From NCBI RefSeq assembly GCF_000154725.1, contig NZ_DS544873.1, positions 1,092,758 through 1,156,757 of the forward strand: a stretch of 64,000 nucleotides of DNA. Direction: 5' to 3'. Both the position numbers and the translations under genes were made by a program. Position 1 is the stretch's first letter, and every line of letters begins with the position of its first letter. Positions 1-9,083 of the stretch are shown here, in pieces. The notes under the pieces were generated by a model, which worked only from the letters and a program-made list of their open reading frames with translations, was not told the DNA's origin and did not search any database. The DNA is from Kordia algicida OT-1. Its GTDB lineage: Bacteria > Bacteroidota > Bacteroidia > Flavobacteriales > Flavobacteriaceae.

Positions 1-527
1 TTTGAAATGATATCATCAGAAAAACGTTTTTTAATCAATTTTGCAGGATTGCCACCAACAATAGTGTAAGGCGAAACATCTTTTGTAACCACTGCTTTTG
101 TGGCTATAATGGCACCATTACCAATGGTTACACCTGGCATAATGGTAGCATCGTGACCAATCCAAACATCATTACCAATTACAGTATCACCTTTAGTTGG
201 ATAACTTTTGCCATCCATAGCATGCTGCCACGCACCGCCAAATATGGCAAACGGATAAGCTGATGTAGCTTCGGTTAAGTGGTTGCCACCATTCATAATA
301 AAAGTGGCATCAGAAGCTATCATGCAAAACTTTCCAATAATGAGTTTATCGCCAATAAAATCGAAATGGTATTTCACATTTTTTTCAAAATTTGAAACAG
401 CTTCAAAATCGTCATAATAGGTGTAGTCGCCAATCTCAATGTTCGGATTATTGATGTAGTTTTTCAAAAAACATAGCTTATCGTAATTGGCTAACGGAAA
501 AACGGTATTTGGATCTGGAATGTTCAT
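1..527 (-). CDS. Vat/CatB-type acetyltransferase, 3' end beyond the left edge
   Basis: I translated this from the sequence: it starts at ATG 525-527 ([18 protein letters not shown]) and is open to base 1. The product has left-handed beta-helix hexapeptide repeats ([27 protein letters not shown]) and the VVGGNPAK motif of the xenobiotic O-acetyltransferase (Vat/CatB) subfamily. Such enzymes transfer acetyl from acetyl-CoA to a hydroxyl group, for example on streptogramins or chloramphenicol; the substrate here is unknown. About 175 residues are visible, so only the C-terminal helix is missing. Its ATG overlaps the TGA of the upstream reductase gene (shared bases 524-527), so the two are probably translationally coupled. 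Confidence 0.85.
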   Translation of the reverse strand, partial: MNIPDPNTVFPLANYDKLCFLKNYINNPNIEIGDYTYYDDFEAVSNFEKNVKYHFDFIGDKLIIGKFCMIASDATFIMNGGNHLTEATSAYPFAIFGGAWQHAMDGKSYPTKGDTVIGNDVWIGHDATIMPGVTIGNGAIIATKAVVTKDVSPYTIVGGNPAKLIKKRFSDDIIS

Positions 528-1390
528 ATCTCTAGTGTATTAGCTTCTTCTCTAAAATAATCTTTTAAATGGTGCTTGCCATAGGTTGGTGCGATATTAT
601 CTTCAGCCATTAAAGTTAGGAAAAATTCAATAGGACCGTAGGTTTTAACGCTGGTGAAAGTTCTTAAAGACCAAATAGTGAATCGTCTTAAACAATCAGG
701 TAAATGCGTAATTTTAATCGGCTTGTTTAATGAAGTTAATGCTAATTTACTAATATCATTTAGACTTAAAACATCAGGACCTCCAATGGTTATTGTTTTG
801 TTGAAATCACTCAAATTCTCCACAATCGCATTGGCTAAATCTTCTCCATGAATTGGATTGAATTTTTGATTGCCTGATCCGAATAAATATACACGCCCCG
901 ATTTTGCCATTTGCAAAAAGTCTTTCATATCTGAGAAAAAGCCGTTGGGTCTTACAATGGTATAGTTTAATCCTGATGATTTTAAAGCATCAACAAACAT
1001 TTCCTTGGCTTCAAAAATTTTCAGATTTCGGTATTTATCTCCATTAATGGCAGAGACGTAAACAAAATGATTCACACCGCTTTTTTGGGCTTCAACAAGC
1101 AAATTCATATTCGCTTGATAATCGACATCCATATAGGTTAAACCATCCTTTTGCCTCGTAATACCAACAGTTGAAATGACCGTATCTATCCCTTTGCAAA
1201 TATCTCTTAAAGTTTCGGGTTTGGTGACTTCAGCTTGCTTAATTTCCAGATAGTTTTCATTAGGATTATCTATCTGATTTGGCTTACGGACAATTGCAAC
1301 TACCTGGTTTTGTTTTTCGATCAAAACCTTTAATAAATGCCTGCCTAAATAGCCTGTAGCACCTGCTAATAATATATTGGTATGTTGCAT
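524..1390 (-). CDS. NAD(P)-binding NmrA/SDR-type reductase
   Basis: A 288-residue atypical short-chain dehydrogenase (NmrA/NAD-dependent epimerase-like). The N-terminal Rossmann nucleotide-binding motif GATGYLGR lies at about residues 10-17, followed by [15 protein letters not shown] and [12 protein letters not shown] match the middle of the fold. The family carries sugar epimerases, quinone reductases and redox sensors, so the substrate cannot be assigned. It sits 33 bp downstream of the serine hydrolase gene and overlaps the acetyltransferase start by four bases (ATGA), indicating one minus-strand operon. Confidence 0.85.
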   Translation of the reverse strand: MQHTNILLAGATGYLGRHLLKVLIEKQNQVVAIVRKPNQIDNPNENYLEIKQAEVTKPETLRDICKGIDTVISTVGITRQKDGLTYMDVDYQANMNLLVEAQKSGVNHFVYVSAINGDKYRNLKIFEAKEMFVDALKSSGLNYTIVRPNGFFSDMKDFLQMAKSGRVYLFGSGNQKFNPIHGEDLANAIVENLSDFNKTITIGGPDVLSLNDISKLALTSLNKPIKITHLPDCLRRFTIWSLRTFTSVKTYGPIEFFLTLMAEDNIAPTYGKHHLKDYFREEANTLEI

Positions 1391-1423
1391 TTTTTCTAAT
1401 GATTAATGATTTAAGATTGAATC

Positions 1424-2503
1424 TTAGTTAAATTCGTTGGTTAGCAGTTGCTGAATAATGGTATTACGCTGTTCACCAGAATCATCTTGCTGATTGCTTA
1501 ATAGTACAATGGTAGCATTGTGTTCTGGCACAAAACCAATCATACTCCAATAACCGTCAATATCACCACCATGCCAGTAAAGTGTGGTATTGCCTTCTTG
1601 TGAGGTAAACCAACCTAAACCAAAATCTACATAGCCACTTGGTACATCTTGCGCGAAAATAACGTCTTTTTCGGCAGTAGAAAACCAATCTGTTTTTATC
1701 GCATTTGTCCAAATTTCCATATCTTTTGGTGTACTACTAAAATCACCAGCACCAAAAGCTAAATTCATAGGATAAATACTGTGTGCGCTTCCATTGTTGT
1801 AACCTTCTGCATGCGTATTAGCGTTAATGTTATCTACTCCTCTGTAAGTATTTGTCATTTGTAAAGGATCAAAGATGTTCTGCTGAATGTACTCATGGTA
1901 AGACATATCAGTTAGTTCTTCAACCAACAAAGCAGCGATCAGGTAGTTGGAATTACTGTATTGTTTTCCTGCGCCAGGTGTAAAGTTGAGTCCGTTTTCT
2001 GAAATTAGTTCAATAATTACTTCGTAGATATCTTCTTCATCAAAAAAGTTGCCTTGTGCTGTAGCTTCTTCAACAACAACTTGATAATCTGGAATACCTG
2101 ATTGGTGTGATAATAATTGTGCGATTGTTATTTGATTCCCGTAAGGAAACTCAGGATCAAATTCGTCTAACGTTTGATTGTAATTTGAAATATAACCATC
2201 ACGTTTTAGTTGAATAATTGCAGCTGCGGTTAATGTTTTAGATACCGAACCAATACGGTAAGCCAATTCGTAATCTTGCGGGAGAGCTGTTTCTTCATTG
2301 GCTAAACCAAAACCTTGCCGCACCAAATCGTTTCCATTTTTTGTGATAATTGCGTAACCTTGAAAGTCAATTTCAGTTAATAAATTTTCAGCAGTTGTGT
2401 AGTCAATCGAAGGTGTATTGTTGTCATCATCTGTTGAACATGATGTAAAAAGCATTAGCATACCTATTGCTAATGCGACTAAGAATTTGTGTAAAGTAGT
2501 CAT
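1424..2503 (-). CDS. Serine hydrolase of the class C beta-lactamase family, lipoprotein
   Basis: A 359-residue protein with an N-terminal signal and lipobox (LFTSC, lipidated Cys22), so it is probably anchored in an outer membrane leaflet. The catalytic signature of the beta-lactamase/DD-peptidase (PF00144) family is visible: SVSK (nucleophile Ser86, Lys89), YSN at 182-184, and a C-terminal WHGGDIDGYW in the position of the KTG/HGG motif. The family includes esterases, D-aminopeptidases and penicillin-binding proteins, so true beta-lactamase activity is not implied. The gene lies 112 bp downstream of the TPR-AraC regulator, which may control it. Confidence 0.88.
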   Translation of the reverse strand: MTTLHKFLVALAIGMLMLFTSCSTDDDNNTPSIDYTTAENLLTEIDFQGYAIITKNGNDLVRQGFGLANEETALPQDYELAYRIGSVSKTLTAAAIIQLKRDGYISNYNQTLDEFDPEFPYGNQITIAQLLSHQSGIPDYQVVVEEATAQGNFFDEEDIYEVIIELISENGLNFTPGAGKQYSNSNYLIAALLVEELTDMSYHEYIQQNIFDPLQMTNTYRGVDNINANTHAEGYNNGSAHSIYPMNLAFGAGDFSSTPKDMEIWTNAIKTDWFSTAEKDVIFAQDVPSGYVDFGLGWFTSQEGNTTLYWHGGDIDGYWSMIGFVPEHNATIVLLSNQQDDSGEQRNTIIQQLLTNEFN

Positions 2504-2615
2504 AACTGTTCGTTTTTTTAATTGATTATTTGATACTGCAAAATTGGAGTATAAACAGTTATGAGTCGTGTTGAATTATAATTTAGAACGTTCGGAATTT
2601 ATAACAAAAAGCGAT

Positions 2616-4409
2616 TTACTTATTATGTAGCCGTACCCATTTGCTAGGAGTAATGCCTTCCGTTTTTTTGAAAAAAGTATTAAATACGCTCTTAGAATTA
2701 AAACCGCTGTCGTAAGCTAAACCAAGAATAGTAATGTGCTTAAACTCTGGTTTTAAAGCAATGGTTTTAAAATATTCTAAACGATAAGTATTGATAAAGT
2801 CGTTAAAGTTTTTCTTAAAGCTCGCATTAAGCAACCATGATAAATGATTGGGATGAATATCGATTTTGTCCGCTAAAGTTCGTAAGGATAGTGTGGTATC
2901 AAGGAAACATTCTTCGTTTTTCATTAAGTTTAAAATAGCGGTTTTATAATGTGCTATTTGAGCTTTGGAAAGTAATTGTTTTTCAGTAGTTTCGGTTGTG
3001 GGTTTACTTTCGTTTGATAAGGCAAAAATGATTTGAAGTTGTTTTTTGAAGCGCTCAAGCGAGTGTAAAGGTTCTAATAACGGATCTACTTTAACTAATG
3101 TCATTAAAGGTTCTTTGTGTAAGATGCCTGCATCTATTAAATCTAAAGCGGTATCGTACTGTTTTAAAATCGTATAAATATAAATCAAGAAAAAGCGTAC
3201 ACGCTCACGACTATCGGTATTGAGTAAAGGTTTTAGTAGTTCTAAATTTGTTTCAACCTTAGCAGAATCTTGCCTTACAGCATACGCCAAGGTGGTCATA
3301 ATTAGCTGCTCTGTTTTAGAGCCATCCATTTCTGGAATGCTTTTAGCAACTTCAATAATTTTATCTGGTTGTATTAGATAAGCTAAAGCCAAGGCATAAA
3401 TACCATAACCAACAATGAACTTGTTATTGATTTCAAAACATTTTTTAAAATGCTTTTTTACAGCGTTTTCATCTTTATTGATATAGGCATTGTAGCCCAT
3501 AAAATAGTTGTTTAAATCGTTAAGCGGATCTAGTGTGTATGCTTTATTTATATGGATATTAGCTTCATCAAGATTTCCTTCTAAGATTAAAGTGATAAAG
3601 AGTTTTTGATGTGCATCGGAATAGCCAGGTTTTAGTTCTAAAGCTTTTTTAAGATGGCAAGCAGCAGATTTAAAATCCCATTTTTTATTGAGAGCGTCCC
3701 AACCTAAGGAATGATGAACTTCGGGTAAATCTACTTTTAAATTGTGAGCAGTTTCTAGATAATGTCCACCAATTTCAAAAGCTTTTTTTACAGGCATTAA
3801 TCCAGCAGCAGCGAGTATATTGTAAGCGTAATGAATATGAACATGCGCCAACGCAAATGTTGGATACTGCTCAATGACGTTTTTTAATATTGAAATACCT
3901 TCTAAAGCATCATCTTTATTAAAACGTGAAATAAGCTTTTTCGCTTTTAAGTATTCGTGATAGGCTGCTGTAGAAATATTATGATGCGTTACCAGCGAAT
4001 CGTCAACATTAAAATGCCCAAAGTTTTCTCTTATTTTGTCTGCAATTAAAAGACTAATTTCATCTTGTAGTTTGAAAATATCATCAAGCTCGCGATCAAA
4101 ATTTTTTGACCAATAATGCGTACCATCTGTTGTATCTATTAATTGTGCAGAAATACGAACGCGATTTTCAGCTTTTCTCACACTACCTTCTAGTATGGTA
4201 GAAACATTTAATTCTTTTCCAACTTTTCTAACATCCACATGTTTTCCTTTAAAGACAAAAGAAGATGTTCTTGCAATAACTTTTAATGCCTTAATATTGG
4301 ATAAAGCATTAATAATTTCTTCAGTTATTCCATCACTAAAATACTCGTTGTCAATATCATTACTCATATTGACAAATGGTAGAACAGCTATGGACTTTTG
4401 ATCATTCAA
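2616..4409 (-). CDS. TolB-like/TPR/AraC-type transcriptional regulator
   Basis: A 597-residue cytosolic regulator. Residues 1-115 form the TolB-like N-domain often seen with adenylate cyclases (SIAVLPFVNMS, YFSDGITEEI, LEGSVRK, DTTDGTHYWSKNFDREL). Tetratricopeptide-like helices follow at about 150-430, and an AraC-type helix-turn-helix pair at about 490-597 ends in FFKKTEGITPSKW. There is no membrane segment. The frame is closed by TAA two codons upstream, so the start must be TTG at 4409 or the later ATG at Met15; TTG keeps the whole TolB-like strand. It probably senses through the TPR region and regulates nearby genes such as the serine hydrolase, but no ligand is evident. Confidence 0.85.
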   Translation of the reverse strand: MNDQKSIAVLPFVNMSNDIDNEYFSDGITEEIINALSNIKALKVIARTSSFVFKGKHVDVRKVGKELNVSTILEGSVRKAENRVRISAQLIDTTDGTHYWSKNFDRELDDIFKLQDEISLLIADKIRENFGHFNVDDSLVTHHNISTAAYHEYLKAKKLISRFNKDDALEGISILKNVIEQYPTFALAHVHIHYAYNILAAAGLMPVKKAFEIGGHYLETAHNLKVDLPEVHHSLGWDALNKKWDFKSAACHLKKALELKPGYSDAHQKLFITLILEGNLDEANIHINKAYTLDPLNDLNNYFMGYNAYINKDENAVKKHFKKCFEINNKFIVGYGIYALALAYLIQPDKIIEVAKSIPEMDGSKTEQLIMTTLAYAVRQDSAKVETNLELLKPLLNTDSRERVRFFLIYIYTILKQYDTALDLIDAGILHKEPLMTLVKVDPLLEPLHSLERFKKQLQIIFALSNESKPTTETTEKQLLSKAQIAHYKTAILNLMKNEECFLDTTLSLRTLADKIDIHPNHLSWLLNASFKKNFNDFINTYRLEYFKTIALKPEFKHITILGLAYDSGFNSKSVFNTFFKKTEGITPSKWVRLHNK

Positions 4410-4848
4410 ATTTTACAAAATTTTAGTAGCATAATAATTTTTGTTTCTTGCACATTCATACTCTCACATTATTGGCCACGTGTTTGTGTATGTTTAGTTG
4501 CTTGTTTAAGTGTCTAATTTAGTAAACACAAACTTGAATTCGCGAGAACTTTTGTAAACTGGCAAAAACCAGCAATTAATTTATGCGATGTGGCTGTTGC
4601 ACAAGTCTAAGATATTGAATAATTATGTTTCTTAGGTTATGCAAGGCAAGAAAATATATCAAGAAAAATTATTCAATTATTTTCAATATAAAAGTATTAT
4701 TTGGTAACTATATCTTGATTGTAAATGGTACTAATTTTAAGTGTGGATAGGGAAAATTAAAATAAATATTTCCTTAAAAAGGCTAAAATCAGCCAGTTTA
4801 TAAATTTTTTTTGGATTGTTTATTGGTTAACCTTTTTAGACAAAGTAT
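4410..4848. other. 439-bp intergenic region, no gene seen
   Basis: AT-rich sequence between the 5' end of the TPR-AraC regulator and the 3' end of the unrecognised gene at 4849. It should hold the regulator's promoter. The only clear structure is the long hairpin at 4614-4677, listed separately. I see no RNA gene or small coding frame with support. Confidence 0.5.
4614..4677. repeat. Long inverted repeat (hairpin)
   Basis: The arms ATTGAATAATT (4614-4624) and AATTATTCAAT (4667-4677) are perfect complements over 11 bp. Inside them TTTCTT (4628-4633) pairs with AAGAAA (4661-4666) after a 3-base bulge, leaving a 27-base loop. It lies more than 200 bp from either flanking coding end and has no T-run, so it is not a typical terminator. 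Function unknown. Confidence 0.5.
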
Positions 4849-5688
4849 TTATTTTTTAAAGTCCGATAAAAAAAAATCAAAATTTTTAATTATTTCCTCT
4901 AGTTTTTGTTTTGTTTCGACACTTTCTTTTAATTCTGGTTTTAAGCTATTTTTTATTGTTTCATAATCAAGTTCAAAATATTGTTTAAATCCGATTGTAA
5001 TTATTTGAGACATTAATAATTGACAATGTGATTTTAGTTTCTCAATATCAGATTTAAAAGTTTCTTTAGCAACTACAATTCTTTTGTTTGTATCAGGATT
5101 TAAAAAATCTGGATGAATTTCTTCACGATGAAATCCGTCATTGTGTTTTACAGCATTAGATATGTAATTTATTCTTTTGGTTATATCAAAACAGTTGTGA
5201 GATTTGAAAATATTTATTTTAAATTCTTTTTTGCAGTATTCTTCGATACTCAACAAGTTGTTTTCTTGATTAAGTTCTTTTAATAGAAAGTTTGTAGCAT
5301 TGACCAACGATTTTAGATATGATTCATATTTATGAAAAAGTCCAACATATCCAAGTCGAATAGTTTCGTAAAGATTCTCTTTTAATTCATCTTTTGAAAT
5401 ATTCAATAAATGTCTGTATTTAGACTTTGAAACTTGATTCCAACTATCTACAATTGACTTATTTGCTGAAGGAATATAATAGTTCAGAAAAAGCACTTGA
5501 AAATTTTCCATTTCAGATGACGACTTAATAATCAAGTCAAAAAGCCTTTTTCCTTCTTCTGATTCTTGTAGTTTATCAAAGTCTTTTACTTTTGCAAAAT
5601 TCTCAGACAATCTTTCAACGAGTAAGTCAATAGGATTGTATTTAGTTTTTTTCATATTTTGTCTCACATATACTTTACAGGAACTCAT
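4849..5688 (-). CDS. Unrecognised protein, all-helical, weakly HEPN-like
   Basis: A 279-residue protein that I do not recognise. It is rich in Lys, Glu, Leu and Asn, has no signal peptide or membrane segment, and looks entirely helical. One stretch, RINYISNAVKHN at about residues 170-181, recalls the Arg-Asn...His region of HEPN-type proteins, but the spacing does not match the canonical RxxxxxH, so this is only a hint. Two starts are possible: ATG 5686-5688 (MSSCKV) or ATG 5653-5655 (MKKTKYN). It is an isolated gene with about 440 and 300 bp of non-coding DNA on its sides and low GC, which suits an accessory gene. Confidence 0.6.
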   Translation of the reverse strand: MSSCKVYVRQNMKKTKYNPIDLLVERLSENFAKVKDFDKLQESEEGKRLFDLIIKSSSEMENFQVLFLNYYIPSANKSIVDSWNQVSKSKYRHLLNISKDELKENLYETIRLGYVGLFHKYESYLKSLVNATNFLLKELNQENNLLSIEEYCKKEFKINIFKSHNCFDITKRINYISNAVKHNDGFHREEIHPDFLNPDTNKRIVVAKETFKSDIEKLKSHCQLLMSQIITIGFKQYFELDYETIKNSLKPELKESVETKQKLEEIIKNFDFFLSDFKK

Positions 5689-5987
5689 TTCTCAACAACT
5701 TCCTATTATTTCCCATAAATGTAAAACAAAACCCACACATACACAATGTGGTTTTCCGTAAATAAAGTAAAATAGCACATGAGTTTCTAAAAAGTATAGA
5801 TTCCTGCCTTTATTTCGGCAAGCTCCGCATGAACGCAAGAATGACAACTATACATTATTTGGAAGCTATTAGATATTTGCTAAAAACAAACATTCTATAA
5901 AAACCGAAAAAACTGTATGTCTTGAAAATTAAGGAACCTGAAAAAATCATGTCGAAAGCACATGAAATATGATGAAATTCTAGAAAT
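5689..5987. other. 299-bp intergenic region
   Basis: No gene found. Bases about 5807-5853 (AGATTCCTGCC followed by CAAGAATGAC) look like a degenerate member of the inverted intergenic repeats ending in GGAATGACAA common in Flavobacteria, but the arms are eroded. The rest is AT-rich and holds the promoter region of the gene at 4849. Confidence 0.3.
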
Positions 5988-6446
5988 CTAACGGAAACTT
6001 TTTTTGATGCGATCTAAGTTACGCTTATTGTCGCGATCTTTGATGGTTTCACGTTTGTCGTGAATCTTTTTACCTTTTACCAACGCAATAGATAATTTCG
6101 CCAAACCTCTGTCATTTAAAAATAAACGCAATGGCACAATCGTTAATCCTGAGTTTTTTACTTGTTTGTTGAGACTTCGTAATTCTTTTTTATTTAAGAG
6201 TAACTTGCGTGTGCTTCTAGGTTTGTGGTTGTAATGTGTTCCAAAAGCATATTCTTCAATATACATATTCACGACAAAAAGTTCGCCACGTTCGTTAAAC
6301 TCACAGAAACTTTCTGCAATGGAAGCTTTGCTCAATCGGATGGATTTAATTTCCGTTCCGGTGAGTACAATTCCCGCTGTATACTTGTCTAAGATTTCGT
6401 ATTGAAAGCGTGCTTTTTTGTTTTGTATGTTGATGTTTTTTTGCAT
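5988..6446 (-). CDS. smpB: SsrA-binding protein SmpB
   Basis: SmpB binds tmRNA and brings it to stalled ribosomes for trans-translation. The 152-residue product has the family hallmarks: [22 protein letters not shown], the [16 protein letters not shown] loop, and the C-terminal basic tail [19 protein letters not shown] that enters the mRNA channel. I chose ATG 6444-6446 (MQKNINI), which matches family N-termini; the frame could extend four codons to a TTG at 6458 without gaining conserved residues. It is a single gene, not obviously in an operon. Confidence 0.95.
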   Translation of the reverse strand: MQKNINIQNKKARFQYEILDKYTAGIVLTGTEIKSIRLSKASIAESFCEFNERGELFVVNMYIEEYAFGTHYNHKPRSTRKLLLNKKELRSLNKQVKNSGLTIVPLRLFLNDRGLAKLSIALVKGKKIHDKRETIKDRDNKRNLDRIKKSFR

Positions 6447-6565
6447 AAATGGACGCAAATATAGCTATTTCACTAGAATTTGTATGAAACTTTGCGTGTT
6501 ATGTAAAAAATATTTTTCACAAACACTCCGTATAGCTACTTTCTATTCTCTAGAAAATTTGAAGT

Positions 6566-7093
6566 TTAATTAATCGTCAACAATTGCACAGTTCGCACAT
6601 CGCCAGTAATGGTAACAATGTACAAATTTCCGTTATTATCGTCCTCAATGTCTTCAAACATTTCTTTTCTAAGCAATCTATTTGCAAATGTTGGTGTTGT
6701 ATTGCTATGACCAACAACTAAAACCGTTTTTCCTTTGGTTCGTTTTAAAAAATCTGACATTTTAATTTTAAACGGATGATACGAAGTAATTTCTAGTTTA
6801 TTTGCTGTTGCAGTTGGTTGTGCAGTTTGTATAGTTCTGTTGTATTCAGTGGAATATACCGCATCAAATTTTACATTTTTAAAAACTTCTGCCCAATACG
6901 CCGCTCTGTTATTTCCTTGTTTGGTTAATTCAGGATCTTTATTGCTTTTGTCAGAACGATCTTTTTCTGCATGTCGAATCAAGTAATACGTAGATGTGGT
7001 TGCTTTGTCTTTTTTCTTTTCTTTTTTTGATGCTTGAGCGAAGCAATTTACAACTAAGAATAAACTCAGTATGAGTAAGATGTTTTTTTTCAT
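6566..7093 (-). CDS. Histidine phosphatase family protein, exported
   Basis: A 175-residue protein with a signal peptide (hydrophobic residues 4-16, cleavage near CFAQ), so probably periplasmic. The catalytic RHAEKDR motif places the phospho-accepting His at residue 41, and VVGHSNTTP supplies the second active-site His. These mark the SixA/phosphoglycerate-mutase branch of histidine phosphatases. Its start is 19 bp downstream of deoD, so it is likely co-transcribed with deoC-deoD. Dephosphorylation of a nucleotide or sugar phosphate would fit that context but is inference. Confidence 0.85.
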   Translation of the reverse strand: MKKNILLILSLFLVVNCFAQASKKEKKKDKATTSTYYLIRHAEKDRSDKSNKDPELTKQGNNRAAYWAEVFKNVKFDAVYSTEYNRTIQTAQPTATANKLEITSYHPFKIKMSDFLKRTKGKTVLVVGHSNTTPTFANRLLRKEMFEDIEDDNNGNLYIVTITGDVRTVQLLTIN

Positions 7094-7112
7094 TCGTGTT
7101 CGTATTTTTATG

Positions 7113-7811
7113 TTAGCTGATGGCTAGTGCTATTTCAATCATTTCTTTGAACGTTTTGGCACGTTCTTCGGAAGTTGTCGTTTCATGTGTAACTAAACTA
7201 TCCGAAATCGTCAATAAAGATAATGCTTTTACTTGAAATCGTGCTGCAAGTGTATACAAAGCCGCTGTTTCCATTTCAACACAAAGTACGCCATATTTTG
7301 CCCATTTTTTATAATAATCGGGATCTTCTTGATAAAAAACATCGCTCGTTAAGATATTTCCTGCTTTTACAGGAATATTTTTTTCGTTTGCCACATTGAT
7401 TGCTGCTAAGAATAATTCCGCATGAGCGGTAGGCGCAAAATTTTCTCCATGAAACGGTAAATTATTAAAACTACTGTTGGAAGAAGCTGCCATAGCAATC
7501 ACAATGTCTCTAATTTTTACATTTTTTTGATACGAACCAGCACTTCCTACACGAATGAGTTTTTGTACTTCATATTCATTAATTAATTCATGTGCATAAA
7601 TCCCGATAGAAGGTGCGCCCATTCCTGTTCCTTGTACCGAAATTGGTTTCCCATTGAAGGTTCCTGTGTAGCCATACATGCCGCGTACATCATTGTATAA
7701 CGTAGGATTTTCAAAATATGTTTCTGCAATCCACTTGGCACGCATTGGATCGCCAGGAAGCAACACTGTTGGAGCAATTTCACCTTTTTTTGCGTTAATG
7801 TGTATACTCAT
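7113..7811 (-). CDS. deoD: Purine-nucleoside phosphorylase, DeoD type
   Basis: Phosphorolysis of purine (deoxy)nucleosides to the base and (deoxy)ribose-1-phosphate. The 232-residue protein has the hexameric PNP signature throughout: [30 protein letters not shown] at the start, [22 protein letters not shown], and the substrate-binding [12 protein letters not shown] and LLTISDSL. Length is normal for the family (about 235). It follows deoC with a 3-bp gap. DeoC and DeoD together recycle deoxyribose from deoxynucleosides into central metabolism. Confidence 0.95.
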   Translation of the reverse strand: MSIHINAKKGEIAPTVLLPGDPMRAKWIAETYFENPTLYNDVRGMYGYTGTFNGKPISVQGTGMGAPSIGIYAHELINEYEVQKLIRVGSAGSYQKNVKIRDIVIAMAASSNSSFNNLPFHGENFAPTAHAELFLAAINVANEKNIPVKAGNILTSDVFYQEDPDYYKKWAKYGVLCVEMETAALYTLAARFQVKALSLLTISDSLVTHETTTSEERAKTFKEMIEIALAIS

Positions 7812-7814
7812 AAT

Positions 7815-8480
7815 TTAATAGTTGTTTTGTGAAATGGTTCCGTTGATAATTGCAATTCCGTTAGAAGTTCCCAAGCGCGAAACGCCAGCATCAATATATT
7901 TTTTTGCTGTTTCATAATTGCGAATACCGCCAGAAGCTTTAAGTTTTGCGTTGCCTTTTACCGCTTTTCTCATGATGGCAATGTCTTTAAAAGTAGCGCC
8001 GCCTGTACCAAAGCCTGTAGACGTTTTTACAAAATCAGCGCCAGCTTCAACCGCAATTTCAGTTGCTTTTATTTTTTCTTCATCGGTAAGATAACAGGTT
8101 TCAATGATGACTTTTAAAATCATATTTCCTGCGGCAAATTTTAGTTTTTTAATTTCTTTAAAGACCAAATCTTCTTTTCTAGATTTGAGCCAACCGATGT
8201 TGATAACCATGTCAAATTCTTCTGCACCATCTAGTTTTGCTTGCTCTAATTCTGCTATTTTTGCTTCTGTACTCATCGCGCCAAGCGGAAAACCAATCAC
8301 GCTACACACACTTACAGAAGTATTTGGAAATAGAAAGTCTTTCGCCAATTTGACATACGAACTATTCACACAGACAGCATAAAAATCGTGTTCTATTGCT
8401 TCATCACACAATTTTTTAATGTCCAATTCCGAAGCCGTTGGTTTTAGCAAAGTATGATCTATATATCGATTGATGTTCAT
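7815..8480 (-). CDS. deoC: Deoxyribose-phosphate aldolase
   Basis: Cleaves 2-deoxyribose-5-phosphate to glyceraldehyde-3-phosphate and acetaldehyde through a lysine Schiff base. The 221-residue TIM-barrel protein shows IDHTLLKP at the N-terminus, VIGFPLG, EFDMVINIGWLKS, and the catalytic Lys152 in VKTSTGFG, followed by KASGGIR. It is the first gene of deoC-deoD-phosphatase. Start ATG 8478-8480. Confidence 0.95.
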   Translation of the reverse strand: MNINRYIDHTLLKPTASELDIKKLCDEAIEHDFYAVCVNSSYVKLAKDFLFPNTSVSVCSVIGFPLGAMSTEAKIAELEQAKLDGAEEFDMVINIGWLKSRKEDLVFKEIKKLKFAAGNMILKVIIETCYLTDEEKIKATEIAVEAGADFVKTSTGFGTGGATFKDIAIMRKAVKGNAKLKASGGIRNYETAKKYIDAGVSRLGTSNGIAIINGTISQNNY

Positions 8481-8538
8481 TGTAATTTTAATTTGGCGTA
8501 AATATACTTAAAAACCGATATCGCAAAACTGATAAATA

Positions 8539-9027
8539 TCAAGAAACTGTTGCCAAACGCAAACTTTTTATACGTTCTGCAAAATTTGTTTCTTTAACTG
8601 GAAGCACAACATTCTCAAACAATGTGATAAACTTTTCATTGTGTTCGTGTGCTTTTCCTTTTATAACGTTGAAGTGTACAAACGAACTCCACATGACAGC
8701 TTTCAGTTCTGTTTTTTGTTGATTGTACATGCGAATTTCTACCAATAACTGCTTTTTACCATATTGTAACAATTGTGATTGAATGGTAACGGTTTCCATG
8801 ACAAATGCTGGTCGTATGTATGCAATTTGATGTGAACCAACCACCCAAGTTGTTCCTGTGTTTTTGGCATTTTCAAAGATATTAAGATCGTAGTGTTCAA
8901 TGAGTTGATCTTCACGAGCGTTGATGAGGTAATCGAGATATTTGCTATTGTTTAAGTGATTTAGCGGATCGCAATCTTGAAATCGTATTTTGGCGTTGCT
9001 TTCTAGAATTTTTGGTAATTGTGTCAT
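8539..9027 (-). CDS. Acyl-CoA thioesterase, 4HBT hotdog fold
   Basis: A 162-residue hotdog-fold protein. The active-site region RFQDCDPLNHLNNSKYLDYLINARED carries the Asp and His-Asn arrangement of the 4-hydroxybenzoyl-CoA thioesterase family, which hydrolyses acyl-CoA esters. I start it at ATG 9025-9027 (MTQLPKILE). The longer frame to TTG 9054 would run into the operator at 9044-9065. The operator lies 17 bp upstream of the ATG, so the TetR regulator encoded just upstream very probably controls this gene. A role in fatty-acid or degraded aromatic acyl-CoA turnover is possible. Confidence 0.85.
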   Translation of the reverse strand: MTQLPKILESNAKIRFQDCDPLNHLNNSKYLDYLINAREDQLIEHYDLNIFENAKNTGTTWVVGSHQIAYIRPAFVMETVTIQSQLLQYGKKQLLVEIRMYNQQKTELKAVMWSSFVHFNVIKGKAHEHNEKFITLFENVVLPVKETNFAERIKSLRLATVS

Positions 9028-9043
9028 TGTTAATTGTTTTTTT

Positions 9044-9065
9044 AAATATACCAATCGGTATATTT
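9044..9065. promoter_or_regulatory. Probable TetR operator upstream of the thioesterase
   Basis: A 22-bp inverted repeat with perfect 9-bp arms (AAATATACC and GGTATATTT) around AATC. The same core ATATACCAATCGGTATA recurs at 9701-9717, upstream of the tetR-type gene. Two identical sites flanking a TetR gene are the normal pattern for autoregulation plus control of a neighbour. Confidence 0.75.
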
Positions 9066-9083
9066 TTGATTAAAAAAATAGTT

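Noticed and set aside
1424-2503. Calling the serine hydrolase an antibiotic-resistance beta-lactamase
   Set aside because: The SxxK/YxN motifs fit the broad PF00144 family, which is mostly esterases and peptidases; nothing visible proves beta-lactam hydrolysis.
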